64,000 nt of DNA, from contig JADLEK010000036.1 in the NCBI GenBank assembly GCA_020846135.1, forward strand, positions 27,376 through 91,375, read 5' to 3'. The notes below the pieces were generated by a model. It did not search any database, was not told the DNA's origin, and saw nothing but the letters and a program-made list of their open reading frames with translations. This document shows positions 50,648 through 58,985 of the stretch, in pieces. Made by a program: the position numbers and the translations under genes. This stretch comes from Gammaproteobacteria bacterium. GTDB taxonomy: Bacteria; Pseudomonadota; Gammaproteobacteria; Competibacterales; Competibacteraceae. Position 1 is the first letter of the stretch. Each line of letters starts with the position of its first letter.

Positions 50648-52441
50648 ATGTGCGGCATTAGCGGCGAATTGAGTTTTGATGGCGGCCAGCCTGATCCGGC
50701 CCTGATGGAGCGGATGTTGCAACGCCTGGCCCGGCGCGGCCCCGATCATGCGGGAACCTGGGCTGACGGTCCCCTGCTGTTCGGCCATCGCCGGCTGTCG
50801 GTGATTGACCTCAGCGACCGCTCTAATCAGCCGATGGTGGATGCCGAGCTGGGACTGGCGCTAGTGTTTAACGGCGCGATCTATAACTACCGGGAATTGC
50901 GCAGTGAGTTGCTGGCCAAGGGCTACCATTTCTTCTCCGGTGGCGACACTGAAGTCATTCTTAAAGCCTATGCCGAATGGGGCGAGCAGTGCGTCGAGCA
51001 TCTGATCGGGATGTTCGCCTTCGCCCTGTGGAATCAGCGCGAGCGCAGCCTGTTTCTGGCCCGCGACCGGCTGGGCATCAAGCCGCTGTATTACAGCCGC
51101 ACCCCGCAAACCTTCCGCTTTGCGTCCAATACTCAGGCGCTGCTGGCCGCCCCCGACGTCGATACCGCCCTCGATCCGGTGGCGCTGCATCATCAACTGA
51201 CGCTCCACGCCGTTATTCCCGCGCCGCGCACGATTCTGCAAGGCATCCGCAAACTGGCGCCGGCGACGACGCTGACCATTGACGCTCAGGGCCGTGAACA
51301 CAGCCGGGTTTACTGGCGGTTGCAGGCGCTGCGGCCTGCGGAACCACGCACTGACGCGGAATGGATCGAGGCGGTTCACGCCGCGCTGCGACTGGCGGTG
51401 CGACGGCGGCTGGATGTCGCTGATGTGCCGGTCGGGGTGTTGCTGTCCGGGGGACTGGACTCCAGCCTGCTGGTAGCCTTGCTGGCCGAGACCGGGGTTC
51501 GCGATTTACGCACCTTTTCGGTCGGTTTCGAGGATCAGCCGGAGGAAAAGGGCAGCGAGTTCGAGTATTCCGATCAGGTCGTCGCCCGTTATCAGACTCG
51601 CCATCACCGGTATTTAATCCCCAACGGCGATGTTCTCCAGCGCCTGCCGGAAGCCGTGACCTGCATGGCCGAGCCGATGGTCGGGCAGGATGCGGTAGCG
51701 TTCTTCCTGCTGGCCGAGCGGGTCTCCCAGGCGGTCAAGGTGGTGCAGAGCGGCCAGGGCGCGGATGAAGTCTTTGGCGGCTATTTCTGGTATCCGCGCA
51801 TGGCGGCGGAGACGGGCAGTGCAGTCGAGCGATTCCGACGCCACTATTTCGACCGCGATCACCCTGAATTTCTGGAGACGGTGGCGCCGGCCTGGCATGG
51901 CCCCGACTACACCGCTGACCTGATTGCCGCCCGGCTGGCGGAACCCGGCGCTCAGGACTATCTCGACCAGGTGCTACGGCTGGATGTGACCACGCTGATT
52001 GTCGATGACCCGGTCAAGCGGGTGGACAACATGACGATGGCCTGGGGATTGGAGGCGCGGGTGCCGTTCCTGGATCACGAACTAGTGGAACTGGCGATGC
52101 AATTGCCGCCGCACCTGAAAATTGGCGGCGGCGGCAAGGATGTGTTGAAAAAGATTGCGCGCGGTCTATTGCCCGATGCGGTGATCGACCGACTCAAGGG
52201 CTATTTTCCGGTCCCGGCGCTCAAGTTCGTGCGCGGCGACTTTCTGGAGTTCATGCGCGACATCGTCAATTCCCACGCCTGCCGGGAACGCGGCCTGTTC
52301 CAGCGGGCCTATCTGGATCGACTGTTGGCTGAACCGGAAGCGCATTTGACCCGGTTGCAGGGCAGTAAACTGTGGCACGCGGCGCTGCTGGAATTGTGGC
52401 TGCAACTGAACGTGGACCCCGGATCGCGGGTCATTGCCTGA
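50648..52441 (+). CDS. Class II glutamine amidotransferase, N-acetylglutaminylglutamine amidotransferase-like
   Basis: The 597-aa protein has an N-terminal Ntn glutaminase domain with nucleophile Cys2 (MCGISGEL) and LARRGPDHAGTW, and a C-terminal asparagine-synthetase domain with the PP-loop VGVLLSGGLDSSLLVALL. Details such as LSDRSNQPMVDAELGLALVF, VVQSGQGADEVFGGYFWYP and FRRHYFDRDHPEF match the NAGGN amidotransferase group. That enzyme makes the osmolyte N-acetylglutaminylglutamine amide. The usual partner, the NAGGN synthetase gene, is not adjacent. If that specificity is wrong it remains an AsnB-type asparagine synthetase. Confidence 0.82.
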   Translation: MCGISGELSFDGGQPDPALMERMLQRLARRGPDHAGTWADGPLLFGHRRLSVIDLSDRSNQPMVDAELGLALVFNGAIYNYRELRSELLAKGYHFFSGGDTEVILKAYAEWGEQCVEHLIGMFAFALWNQRERSLFLARDRLGIKPLYYSRTPQTFRFASNTQALLAAPDVDTALDPVALHHQLTLHAVIPAPRTILQGIRKLAPATTLTIDAQGREHSRVYWRLQALRPAEPRTDAEWIEAVHAALRLAVRRRLDVADVPVGVLLSGGLDSSLLVALLAETGVRDLRTFSVGFEDQPEEKGSEFEYSDQVVARYQTRHHRYLIPNGDVLQRLPEAVTCMAEPMVGQDAVAFFLLAERVSQAVKVVQSGQGADEVFGGYFWYPRMAAETGSAVERFRRHYFDRDHPEFLETVAPAWHGPDYTADLIAARLAEPGAQDYLDQVLRLDVTTLIVDDPVKRVDNMTMAWGLEARVPFLDHELVELAMQLPPHLKIGGGGKDVLKKIARGLLPDAVIDRLKGYFPVPALKFVRGDFLEFMRDIVNSHACRERGLFQRAYLDRLLAEPEAHLTRLQGSKLWHAALLELWLQLNVDPGSRVIA

Positions 52442-52468
52442 ATCGTTATTCTTATTGAGGTGAAGTCG

Positions 52469-52804
52469 ATGGACATTCTGGACCGCATCAAAGAACAGGT
52501 CGAAACCAATCCGGTAGTGATTTACATGAAGGGTTCGCCTGAAGCGCCGCGCTGCGGCTTCTCGCAACGGGCTTCTCAGGCACTAGCGGCGACCGGCCAG
52601 CCCTTTGCCTACGTTAATGTGCTGGAAGATCCGGAGATTTTCGACAACCTGCCGCGCTATGCCGACTGGCCGACCTTCCCGCAGATTTATGTCGGCGGTG
52701 AATTGATCGGCGGTTGCGACATCACGCTCGAGTTGCTGCAAAACGGCGATCTGCAAAAGCTGGTTGAAGATGCGGTCGCCAAGGCCAGTCCGCCTCCGGT
52801 TTGA
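52469..52804 (+). CDS. grxD: Monothiol glutaredoxin, Grx4 type
   Basis: Grx4 binds and transfers Fe-S clusters. The 111-aa protein has the monothiol CGFS motif (APRCGFSQRAS), WPTFPQIYVGGELIGGCD and the C-terminal ELLQNGDLQKLV. The ATG at 52469 follows GAGG by 8 nt; a GTG at 52460 is in frame but poorly placed. It lies 27 nt after the amidotransferase gene. Confidence 0.96.
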   Translation: MDILDRIKEQVETNPVVIYMKGSPEAPRCGFSQRASQALAATGQPFAYVNVLEDPEIFDNLPRYADWPTFPQIYVGGELIGGCDITLELLQNGDLQKLVEDAVAKASPPPV

Positions 52805-52847
52805 ATCCCGCTTTCCCCAAAATGGAGTCCGGCGTCGCTGGGCTTTT

Positions 52848-52863
52848 TTGTGCGATTGCACAA
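52848..52863. other. Perfect 6-bp inverted repeat between grxD and the next gene
   Basis: TTGTGC (52848-52853) and GCACAA (52858-52863) flank GATT. It could be an operator or a weak hairpin for grxD. No regulator is identified. A TGC-TACAAT extended -10 lies at 52908-52916, about 150 nt before the next gene. Confidence 0.35.
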
Positions 52864-53062
52864 TGCGAAATATTTTTTTGCGCGGCCCGTCGCAACTGCT
52901 CTTGGAATGCTACAATTAACCTTATTCAAGCCGAAGTTCTCCGGATTTTCCCCCCGTTCACTCAAATCCGCCCCGGTTTGAATCCGCCTCTGCGCGGTGT
53001 GCGCTCTGCCTCCACAAGCAATCTATCGGCCACCGCCCCTTGGTCGAGCGAGGTAAAGTTCC

Positions 53063-53521
53063 ATGTCCAGCGTCTTGCAACAAATCGCCCAGCAGTTTGA
53101 AAGCATTGATCCCGACAAAGCCAAAGAACTGCGCCGGATTGATACGGTTTACACCGATTTTGGTCTGAACAACGGCGTGTCGGTTTCCGCCGACGACCCT
53201 GCTCTGCGTCTCCTCCACTATCTGCCGCGTATGGCGCGGATGAAAAACTTCCGGCTTTATCGCATCGGCGTTGGCGAGCAAACCAGCGGCGACTATGTTC
53301 ATCAGGCGGTTGCCCTGCTGGAAGCCGGCCACTTGCCGACGCCGGGCAACACCCTGGCGGTATTGGACCCGGTTGGGATTAATACATCCCCCCCGGCGAA
53401 CCGCGACAGCTCTAACCAATATTTCTTTGAAGTCTGGCAGACCTTGCAGCACCATTACGGCCACGGCTGTGCGCTGCTGTCCGAGCGCGATCCGGTTTCA
53501 ACCCGGGGTAGTAGTCTCTAA
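53063..53521 (+). CDS. Hypothetical protein
   Basis: The 152-aa product starts after an AGGTAAAG Shine-Dalgarno and has regular codon use. It appears soluble and mixed alpha/beta (FESIDPDKAKELRRIDTVYT, then LLHYLPRMARMKNFRLYRIG), with a Pro/Asn-rich loop near residue 108. No domain, signal peptide or catalytic motif is recognised. A terminator ends its transcript, and it is separated from grxD by 258 nt, so it is probably monocistronic. Confidence 0.7.
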   Translation: MSSVLQQIAQQFESIDPDKAKELRRIDTVYTDFGLNNGVSVSADDPALRLLHYLPRMARMKNFRLYRIGVGEQTSGDYVHQAVALLEAGHLPTPGNTLAVLDPVGINTSPPANRDSSNQYFFEVWQTLQHHYGHGCALLSERDPVSTRGSSL

Positions 53522-53552
53522 ACTGACGTTACGGCCCCCGATTTTTCCACCA

Positions 53553-53574
53553 AACCCGGCTTGCCGGGTTTTTA
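53553..53574 (+). terminator. Rho-independent terminator
   Basis: AACCCGG (53553-53559) and CCGGGTT (53564-53570) pair around CTTG, followed by TTT. It ends the transcript of the hypothetical gene and lies 16 nt before the next ATG. Confidence 0.75.
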
Positions 53575-53589
53575 CGTTATTGAGCCATC

Positions 53590-54750
53590 ATGGATTACCA
53601 CTTTGATCATCTACCGGTCCGTCGTGGCACCGACAGTTTGAAATGGCAACGCTATGGCGCTGCGCTGCCGCTCTGGGTCGCCGACATGGATTTCACCGCC
53701 CCGCAACCAGTGCTAACCGCGCTGCATCAACGAATAGATCATGGGATCTTCGGCTATGGCGCGCCGCCGGACACATTGACGGAAACCCTGTGCGCCCGAA
53801 TGGCGGATCTTTACCAGTGGACCGTGACGCCGGAACAGATCGTTTATCTGCCGGGGCTGGTCTGCGGATTGAACATCGCGTGTCGGGCGGTTGGCGAACC
53901 GGGCGATGCAGTGTTGGTGCAAACTCCGATTTATCCGCCGTTTCTGAGCGCGCCGCTCTATCAGGATCGGCAACTCATCACCGCAGAATTGACTGTTGAA
54001 AATCGTAATGGACGGCTTTTTTATACCTTTGACGATGCCGTTTTCGCCAAGGCCATCAGTCCAGAAACCCGGTTGTTCATTCTCTGTCATCCGCATAATC
54101 CGGTCGGGCGTTCATTCAGCATTGATGAATTAAGCCGGCTGGCGGATATTTGCGAACAACATGATCTGGTGATTTGTTCCGACGAAATTCACTGCGATTT
54201 ATTACTGGACGGACAGCGGCATAGTCCCTTCGCTACCTTATCCCCGGAAATTGCGCAACGCTGTATTACCCTGATGGCTCCGAGCAAGACGTTTAACATT
54301 GCCGGACTGGGCGCCAGTTTCGCCATTATCCAGAATCCTGAATTGCGGCAGCGGTTCAAACACGCCATGCGTGGTATCGTACCGGATGTTAATGTTATCG
54401 CCCTGACTGCGGCATTGGCCGCTTATCAGCACGGCAGCGACTGGCTTCAGCAACTATTACCCTATCTGGCGACCAATCGGGAGGTGCTGATGAATTATGT
54501 CGATCAGCATTTGCCGGGCATTCACATCACCAAGCCGGAAGCGACTTATCTGGCTTGGCTGGATTGTCGGGAGGCGGGTATTGCCGGTAATCCGCATGAA
54601 TTTTTTATCCAGAATGCCGGAGTCGCCATGAATGATGGGGCGACATTTGGACCGAGCAGCGAGGGATTTATCCGGCTGAATTTTGGTTGTCCCCGCGCCA
54701 CGCTGCTGGACGGTCTGGAACGAATGCGGGTGGCATTAACCGCGCAATAG
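53590..54750 (+). CDS. PLP aminotransferase-fold C-S lyase, MalY/PatB family
   Basis: The 386-aa fold-type I PLP enzyme resembles MalY/PatB cystathionine beta-lyases. These cleave C-S bonds of cystathionine or related amino acids. Diagnostic parts are LPLWVADMDFTAPQPV and FGYGAPPDTLTETL near the N-terminus, CHPHNPVGRSF, ICSDEIHCDLLL and the PLP-lysine motif APSKTFNIAGL. It has no close operon partner. It converges with uup, whose stop is 2 nt away. Confidence 0.88.
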   Translation: MDYHFDHLPVRRGTDSLKWQRYGAALPLWVADMDFTAPQPVLTALHQRIDHGIFGYGAPPDTLTETLCARMADLYQWTVTPEQIVYLPGLVCGLNIACRAVGEPGDAVLVQTPIYPPFLSAPLYQDRQLITAELTVENRNGRLFYTFDDAVFAKAISPETRLFILCHPHNPVGRSFSIDELSRLADICEQHDLVICSDEIHCDLLLDGQRHSPFATLSPEIAQRCITLMAPSKTFNIAGLGASFAIIQNPELRQRFKHAMRGIVPDVNVIALTAALAAYQHGSDWLQQLLPYLATNREVLMNYVDQHLPGIHITKPEATYLAWLDCREAGIAGNPHEFFIQNAGVAMNDGATFGPSSEGFIRLNFGCPRATLLDGLERMRVALTAQ

Positions 54751-54751
54751 C

Positions 54752-56653
54752 CTATTTCGTCCCACTGCGGTTTTCCAACTCCTCCCAGCGCTGGTAAGCC
54801 GCCGCCAGTTCCACTTCCAGCGCCCGCAATTCCGCAAGTTTCACATTCATTGCCGCCGACTCCTGTTTATAAAAGCTCGGATTGGCGGTCGTGGTGTGCA
54901 GCGTTTGTTGCCGCTGTTCCAGTTCCTCAATTCGCGCCGGCAACTGTTCCAGTTCCCGCCGCTCGTTATAGTTCAGCTTGCCGGATGATTCAGAGCGAGG
55001 CGTTTTTAGAACCGACGGCGGCGATAATTTCGGCTTGGCTGTGAGAGCCGGTTCCAGCGCAGACCGCTGACGCAGCCAGTCGCTATAACCGCCGACATAA
55101 TCCTGAATCCGCCCGTTGCCCTCAAACACCAGGCAACTGGTCACCACGTTATCCAGGAACGCCCGGTCATGGCTGACCAGCAACAAGGTGCCGGCATAGT
55201 TCAGCAGCAACTCTTCCAGTAGTTCCAGGGTTTCCAGATCAAGATCATTGGTCGGCTCGTCCATGACCAGCAAATTGGCCGGCTGGCTGAACAGCCGGGC
55301 CAGCAGCAAGCGGTTGCGTTCGCCGCCGGACAGCGACTTGATCGGGGACCGCGCCCGCTGGGCGGTGAACAGGAAATCGCCGAGATAGCCGATGACGTGC
55401 CGGCGCTGACCGTTGATTTCCACGGTTTCCCGCCCCCCGGCCACACAGTCCAGAACGGTCTGCTCCGGGTCCAGCCGCTCGCGCAACTGATCGAAATAGG
55501 CGATTTCCAGCTTGGTGCCTTGACGCACCTGACCGGCGTCCGGGGTCAAGCGGCCCAGCAGCAGATTCAGCAGCGTGGTCTTGCCGGAGCCGTTGGGACC
55601 GATCAGCCCGATTCGGTCGCCGCGCAGAATCCGCACTGAAAAGTCGCGAACCAGCGGCTCGGCTTGCCAGGCATAACGGAGATTTTTGGCCTCGATCACC
55701 AGCTTGCCGGAGGTTTCCGCCTGCTCCAGCGCGATGCGGGCCTTGCCGGTCACTTCACGGCGCTGCCGACGCTCTTCGCGCAAGGCCAGCAATGCCCGCA
55801 CCCGGCCTTCATTGCGAGTGCGCCGCGCCTCAACGCCCTGGCGAATCCACACCTCCTCTTGCGCCAGAGTCTTATCGAACTTGGCGTTATGCCGATCTTC
55901 AATATCCAGCGCCGCCGCTTTTTTCTCGACAAACGCGGCGTAATTGCCCGGCCAAGAGGTCAGCATTCCCCGATCCAGCTCCAGCAGCCGGGTCGCCAGT
56001 CGTTGCAACAACGCCCGGTCATGGGTGACGAACAGCAACCCGCCGCGAAACTCCAGCAACTCGGTTTCCAGCCACTCAATCGTTTCCAGATCAAGATGAT
56101 TGGTTGGCTCGTCGAGTAGCAGCACCTCCGGCTCGCAGACCAGCGCCCGGCCCAGCAGCACCCGCCGTCGCCAGCCGCCGGACAGTTCCGCGAGCGGCGT
56201 ATCCGCCGGCAATTGCAAGCGGCTGATCACCGTTTCGACCCGCTGTTGCCAGCGCCAGCCATCCCGCGCCTCCAGGTCGTGCTGCAAGCGCTCCAGCCGC
56301 TGCAAACCGTCGGGCGTGGCGGCATGGGCAAGCTGGTGGGTGGCTTCGTGGTACTCGGCCAGCAGCGCGCCCAACCCTTCCAGGCCACCGGCGACGATCT
56401 CAAAGGCGGTCGCGGTAGTATCCGCCGGCAGTTCCTGAGCCAGCGTGGCGATGCGCAACCCTGGCTGCCGCCAGATGTCGCCGCTATCGGGGTGCATTTC
56501 ACCAGTCAGCAAGCGCAGCAGCGTGGTTTTGCCGGTGCCATTGCGGCCAATCAGGCAGACCCGTTCGCCCGGATCGAGCTGGAAACTGGCATCGTCCAGC
56601 AACTTTTCAGCGCCGAACGCTATCGAGAGATGATCAATGCTTAACAACGACAT
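54752..56653 (-). CDS. uup: ABC-F ATPase Uup
   Basis: Uup is a soluble twin-ABC protein that acts on ribosomes or DNA rather than transport. The 633-aa product has two ATPase domains (Walker A GRNGTGKTT and GPNGSGKTT; signatures LSGGWRRR and LSGGERNR). A linker with a charged helix lies between them, and a C-terminal coiled coil (NERRELEQLPARIEELEQRQ) is typical of Uup and distinguishes it from EttA. It ends 2 nt from the convergent C-S lyase gene. Confidence 0.94.
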   Translation of the reverse strand: MSLLSIDHLSIAFGAEKLLDDASFQLDPGERVCLIGRNGTGKTTLLRLLTGEMHPDSGDIWRQPGLRIATLAQELPADTTATAFEIVAGGLEGLGALLAEYHEATHQLAHAATPDGLQRLERLQHDLEARDGWRWQQRVETVISRLQLPADTPLAELSGGWRRRVLLGRALVCEPEVLLLDEPTNHLDLETIEWLETELLEFRGGLLFVTHDRALLQRLATRLLELDRGMLTSWPGNYAAFVEKKAAALDIEDRHNAKFDKTLAQEEVWIRQGVEARRTRNEGRVRALLALREERRQRREVTGKARIALEQAETSGKLVIEAKNLRYAWQAEPLVRDFSVRILRGDRIGLIGPNGSGKTTLLNLLLGRLTPDAGQVRQGTKLEIAYFDQLRERLDPEQTVLDCVAGGRETVEINGQRRHVIGYLGDFLFTAQRARSPIKSLSGGERNRLLLARLFSQPANLLVMDEPTNDLDLETLELLEELLLNYAGTLLLVSHDRAFLDNVVTSCLVFEGNGRIQDYVGGYSDWLRQRSALEPALTAKPKLSPPSVLKTPRSESSGKLNYNERRELEQLPARIEELEQRQQTLHTTTANPSFYKQESAAMNVKLAELRALEVELAAAYQRWEELENRSGTK

Positions 56654-56686
56654 GTAGGGAGCAACTCAGAAGCAGGAAAAGCGGCT

Positions 56687-56707
56687 GCCAGCAGGTTCAC
56701 TGCTGGC
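56687..56707 (-). terminator. Hairpin after glgX, probable terminator
   Basis: Perfect 8-bp arms GCCAGCAG and CTGCTGGC surround a 5-nt loop, 39 nt after the glgX stop on the minus strand. Only a short T-rich tract (CTTTTCC) follows, so it is a moderate candidate for the end of the glg operon. Confidence 0.5.
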
Positions 56708-56745
56708 GAGAAGGAGCGGCGATCCCGGTTCGCCAAGTGCGCCGT

Positions 56746-58890
56746 TCAACCTGCTGGTTGGCGTCGGTGCCGCAGCACGACCAGCGACCGACCTTGCACC
56801 GGATACGGCTCTTCGGGAGGATGCTGATTACCGCCCACCGGACGACCTTGCGGCAAGGCGGTGTCAATCATGACTTCAAACAGGGTTTGATCCGGCAAGG
56901 TCAGCAAGACAAACGGGATTTCTTCGTGGTGAGCATTGAATAACAGCAGAAAATCGTCATCCTGCACCGGATGCCCGCGCTCATCCCAGTCACCCAAGCC
57001 ATCGCCCGGCAGATAAAGTCCCAGGCAGCGGGCGTAATCGTGAGTCCATTCCTCATCATCAATTTCCCGGCCATCGGGATTGAACCAGAGAATGTCGCGA
57101 ACGCCATCGCCATGAATGCCCCGGAAAAAATGCCGGCGGCGGAAGGTAGGATGCTCGCGGCGCAGTTGAATCAGGCTTTGCGTGAACGCCAGTAATTGCC
57201 GGTTCTCCGGCAACCAGGAAATATCCCAGTCCAGCCAACTGATTTCGTTATCCTGGCAATAGGCATTGTTATTGCCGCGCTGGGTGCGACCGACTTCATC
57301 GCCGGCCAGTAACATCGGGACGCCCTGCGAAAGCAACAGCGTCGCCAGCAGATTGCGCCGCTGGTGCAGACGCAAAGCCAGGATTGCCGGATCATAGGTA
57401 TCGCCTTCCGCCCCGCAATTCCAACTGCGATTATGGGATTCACCATCCTGATTATTCTCGCCATTGGCTTCATTATGGCGTTCGTTATAACTGACCAAAT
57501 CGTAAAGAGTAAAACCGTCATGGGCAGTGATGAAATTAATGCTGGCGTGTGGACGACGGTCATTGTGCTGATAAAGATCAGCAGAGCCGGTCAGCCGATA
57601 GGCCAGATCGCCAATTAACCCGCTCTCGCCGCGCCAGTAATCGCGCACCACATCGCGGTATTTACCATTCCATTCACTCCAGCCGACCGGGAATTGGCCC
57701 ACCTGATAGCCATTTTCACCGACATCCCATGGTTCGGCGATCAGTTTAACTTGCGATAGGACCGGGTCCTGCTGAATCACATCCATGAAAGCGCCACCTT
57801 GATCGACTTCGCCATCGGTTTCCCGCGCCAAAGCGGCGGCCAGATCAAAGCGGAAGCCATCAACGCGCATCTCCTGCACCCAGTAGCGCAGGCTATCCAT
57901 CACCAATTGCAATACCCGCGGATGGGCGGTATTCAGGGTATTGCCGCAGCCGGTGTAATCCATGCAATAGCGCGGATGCTCCGGGGACAGTCGGTAATAA
58001 ACCGCGTTATCAATACCCTTGAAATTAAGCGTAGGACCAAGATGATTACCTTCCGCCGTATGGTTATAGACTACGTCAAGAATGACTTCGATCCCGGCTG
58101 AATGCAGGCTCTTGACCATGCTTTTAAATTCAGCAACCGGATTATCCGTCGCAGCGTAGCGGGGGTTTGGGGCGAAATAACCCAGGGTGCTGTAGCCCCA
58201 ATAATTATGCAGTCCCCGCTCCATTAATAACCGTTCATCGGTGAAATAATGAATCGGCAATAATTCAACTGCTGTGACTCCTAATGCTTTAAGGTAATCG
58301 ATAATCACGCCACAACCAAGTCCGGCATAGGTACCGCGCAACTCCGGCGGCAATCCAGAATGGCGCATGGTGAAACCGCGAACATGCAGTTCATAAAACA
58401 GTGTATCGTGCCAGGGAATGCGCGGTGGACGATCATCACCCCAGAAAAAAGCGGTGTCTACGACCTGACATTTTGGCACTCCCGGCGCGCTGTTGCGGGT
58501 ATTAAAACTCAGGTCTTCACCGCGTCCGCCGATCCGATAGCCAAACTGGGCGTCACTCCAATGGATCGGCCCGGCAATCGCCTTGGCGTAAGGATCGAAC
58601 AGCAGTTTATGGGCGTTAAACCGGTGGCCTTCTTCCGGCGCATAGGGGCCATGAACCCGGTAACCATAGAGCAGTCCAGGCCGGGCATCCGGCAGATAGC
58701 CATGCCAGACCTGGCCGGTCCGTTCCCGCAATGCAATCTGCTCAACTTCGTGCTTGCCCTTGGCATCGAACAGACACAACACCACCTGTTCGGCATTTTG
58801 CGAAAACAGGGCGAAATTAACGCCCTCGCCATCCCAAGTTGCGCCTAATGGATACGGCCGGCCTGGCCAGACAGTAGTCGGTTTATTCAT
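56746..58890 (-). CDS. glgX: Glycogen debranching enzyme GlgX
   Basis: GlgX hydrolyses alpha-1,6 branches of phosphorylase-limited glycogen. The 714-aa protein (ATG at 58890) starts with the CBM48-type region (GATWDGEGVNFALFSQNAEQ). It then has GH13 motifs: DVVYNHTAEGNH, DGFRFDLAAALARE (nucleophile Asp), LIAEPWDVG (acid Glu) and FITAHDGFTLYDLVSYNERH. A TTG at 58920 extends the frame by 10 codons, but neither start has a clear ribosome site. It is the third gene of treS-glgC-glgX. Confidence 0.95.
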   Translation of the reverse strand: MNKPTTVWPGRPYPLGATWDGEGVNFALFSQNAEQVVLCLFDAKGKHEVEQIALRERTGQVWHGYLPDARPGLLYGYRVHGPYAPEEGHRFNAHKLLFDPYAKAIAGPIHWSDAQFGYRIGGRGEDLSFNTRNSAPGVPKCQVVDTAFFWGDDRPPRIPWHDTLFYELHVRGFTMRHSGLPPELRGTYAGLGCGVIIDYLKALGVTAVELLPIHYFTDERLLMERGLHNYWGYSTLGYFAPNPRYAATDNPVAEFKSMVKSLHSAGIEVILDVVYNHTAEGNHLGPTLNFKGIDNAVYYRLSPEHPRYCMDYTGCGNTLNTAHPRVLQLVMDSLRYWVQEMRVDGFRFDLAAALARETDGEVDQGGAFMDVIQQDPVLSQVKLIAEPWDVGENGYQVGQFPVGWSEWNGKYRDVVRDYWRGESGLIGDLAYRLTGSADLYQHNDRRPHASINFITAHDGFTLYDLVSYNERHNEANGENNQDGESHNRSWNCGAEGDTYDPAILALRLHQRRNLLATLLLSQGVPMLLAGDEVGRTQRGNNNAYCQDNEISWLDWDISWLPENRQLLAFTQSLIQLRREHPTFRRRHFFRGIHGDGVRDILWFNPDGREIDDEEWTHDYARCLGLYLPGDGLGDWDERGHPVQDDDFLLLFNAHHEEIPFVLLTLPDQTLFEVMIDTALPQGRPVGGNQHPPEEPYPVQGRSLVVLRHRRQPAG

Positions 58891-58934
58891 CAAATTTAAC
58901 TTGGAATTTGTGATCGACAAAGGGTTATAAACCA

Positions 58935-58973
58935 GGCATCAGGCATCAGAAAAACAACCTGATACCTGATACC
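58935..58973 (-). other. Strong RNA hairpin between glgC and glgX
   Basis: The minus-strand RNA can form a 15-bp stem (arms 58959-58973 and 58935-58949) with a 9-nt loop. The plus strand has two mismatches, but on the minus strand both become G-U pairs. The stem is therefore complete only in the glg transcript. Each arm holds two copies of a 7-nt unit. It may control processing, stability or partial termination between glgC and glgX. Confidence 0.6.
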
Positions 58974-58985
58974 GCGTCCTGGTAA

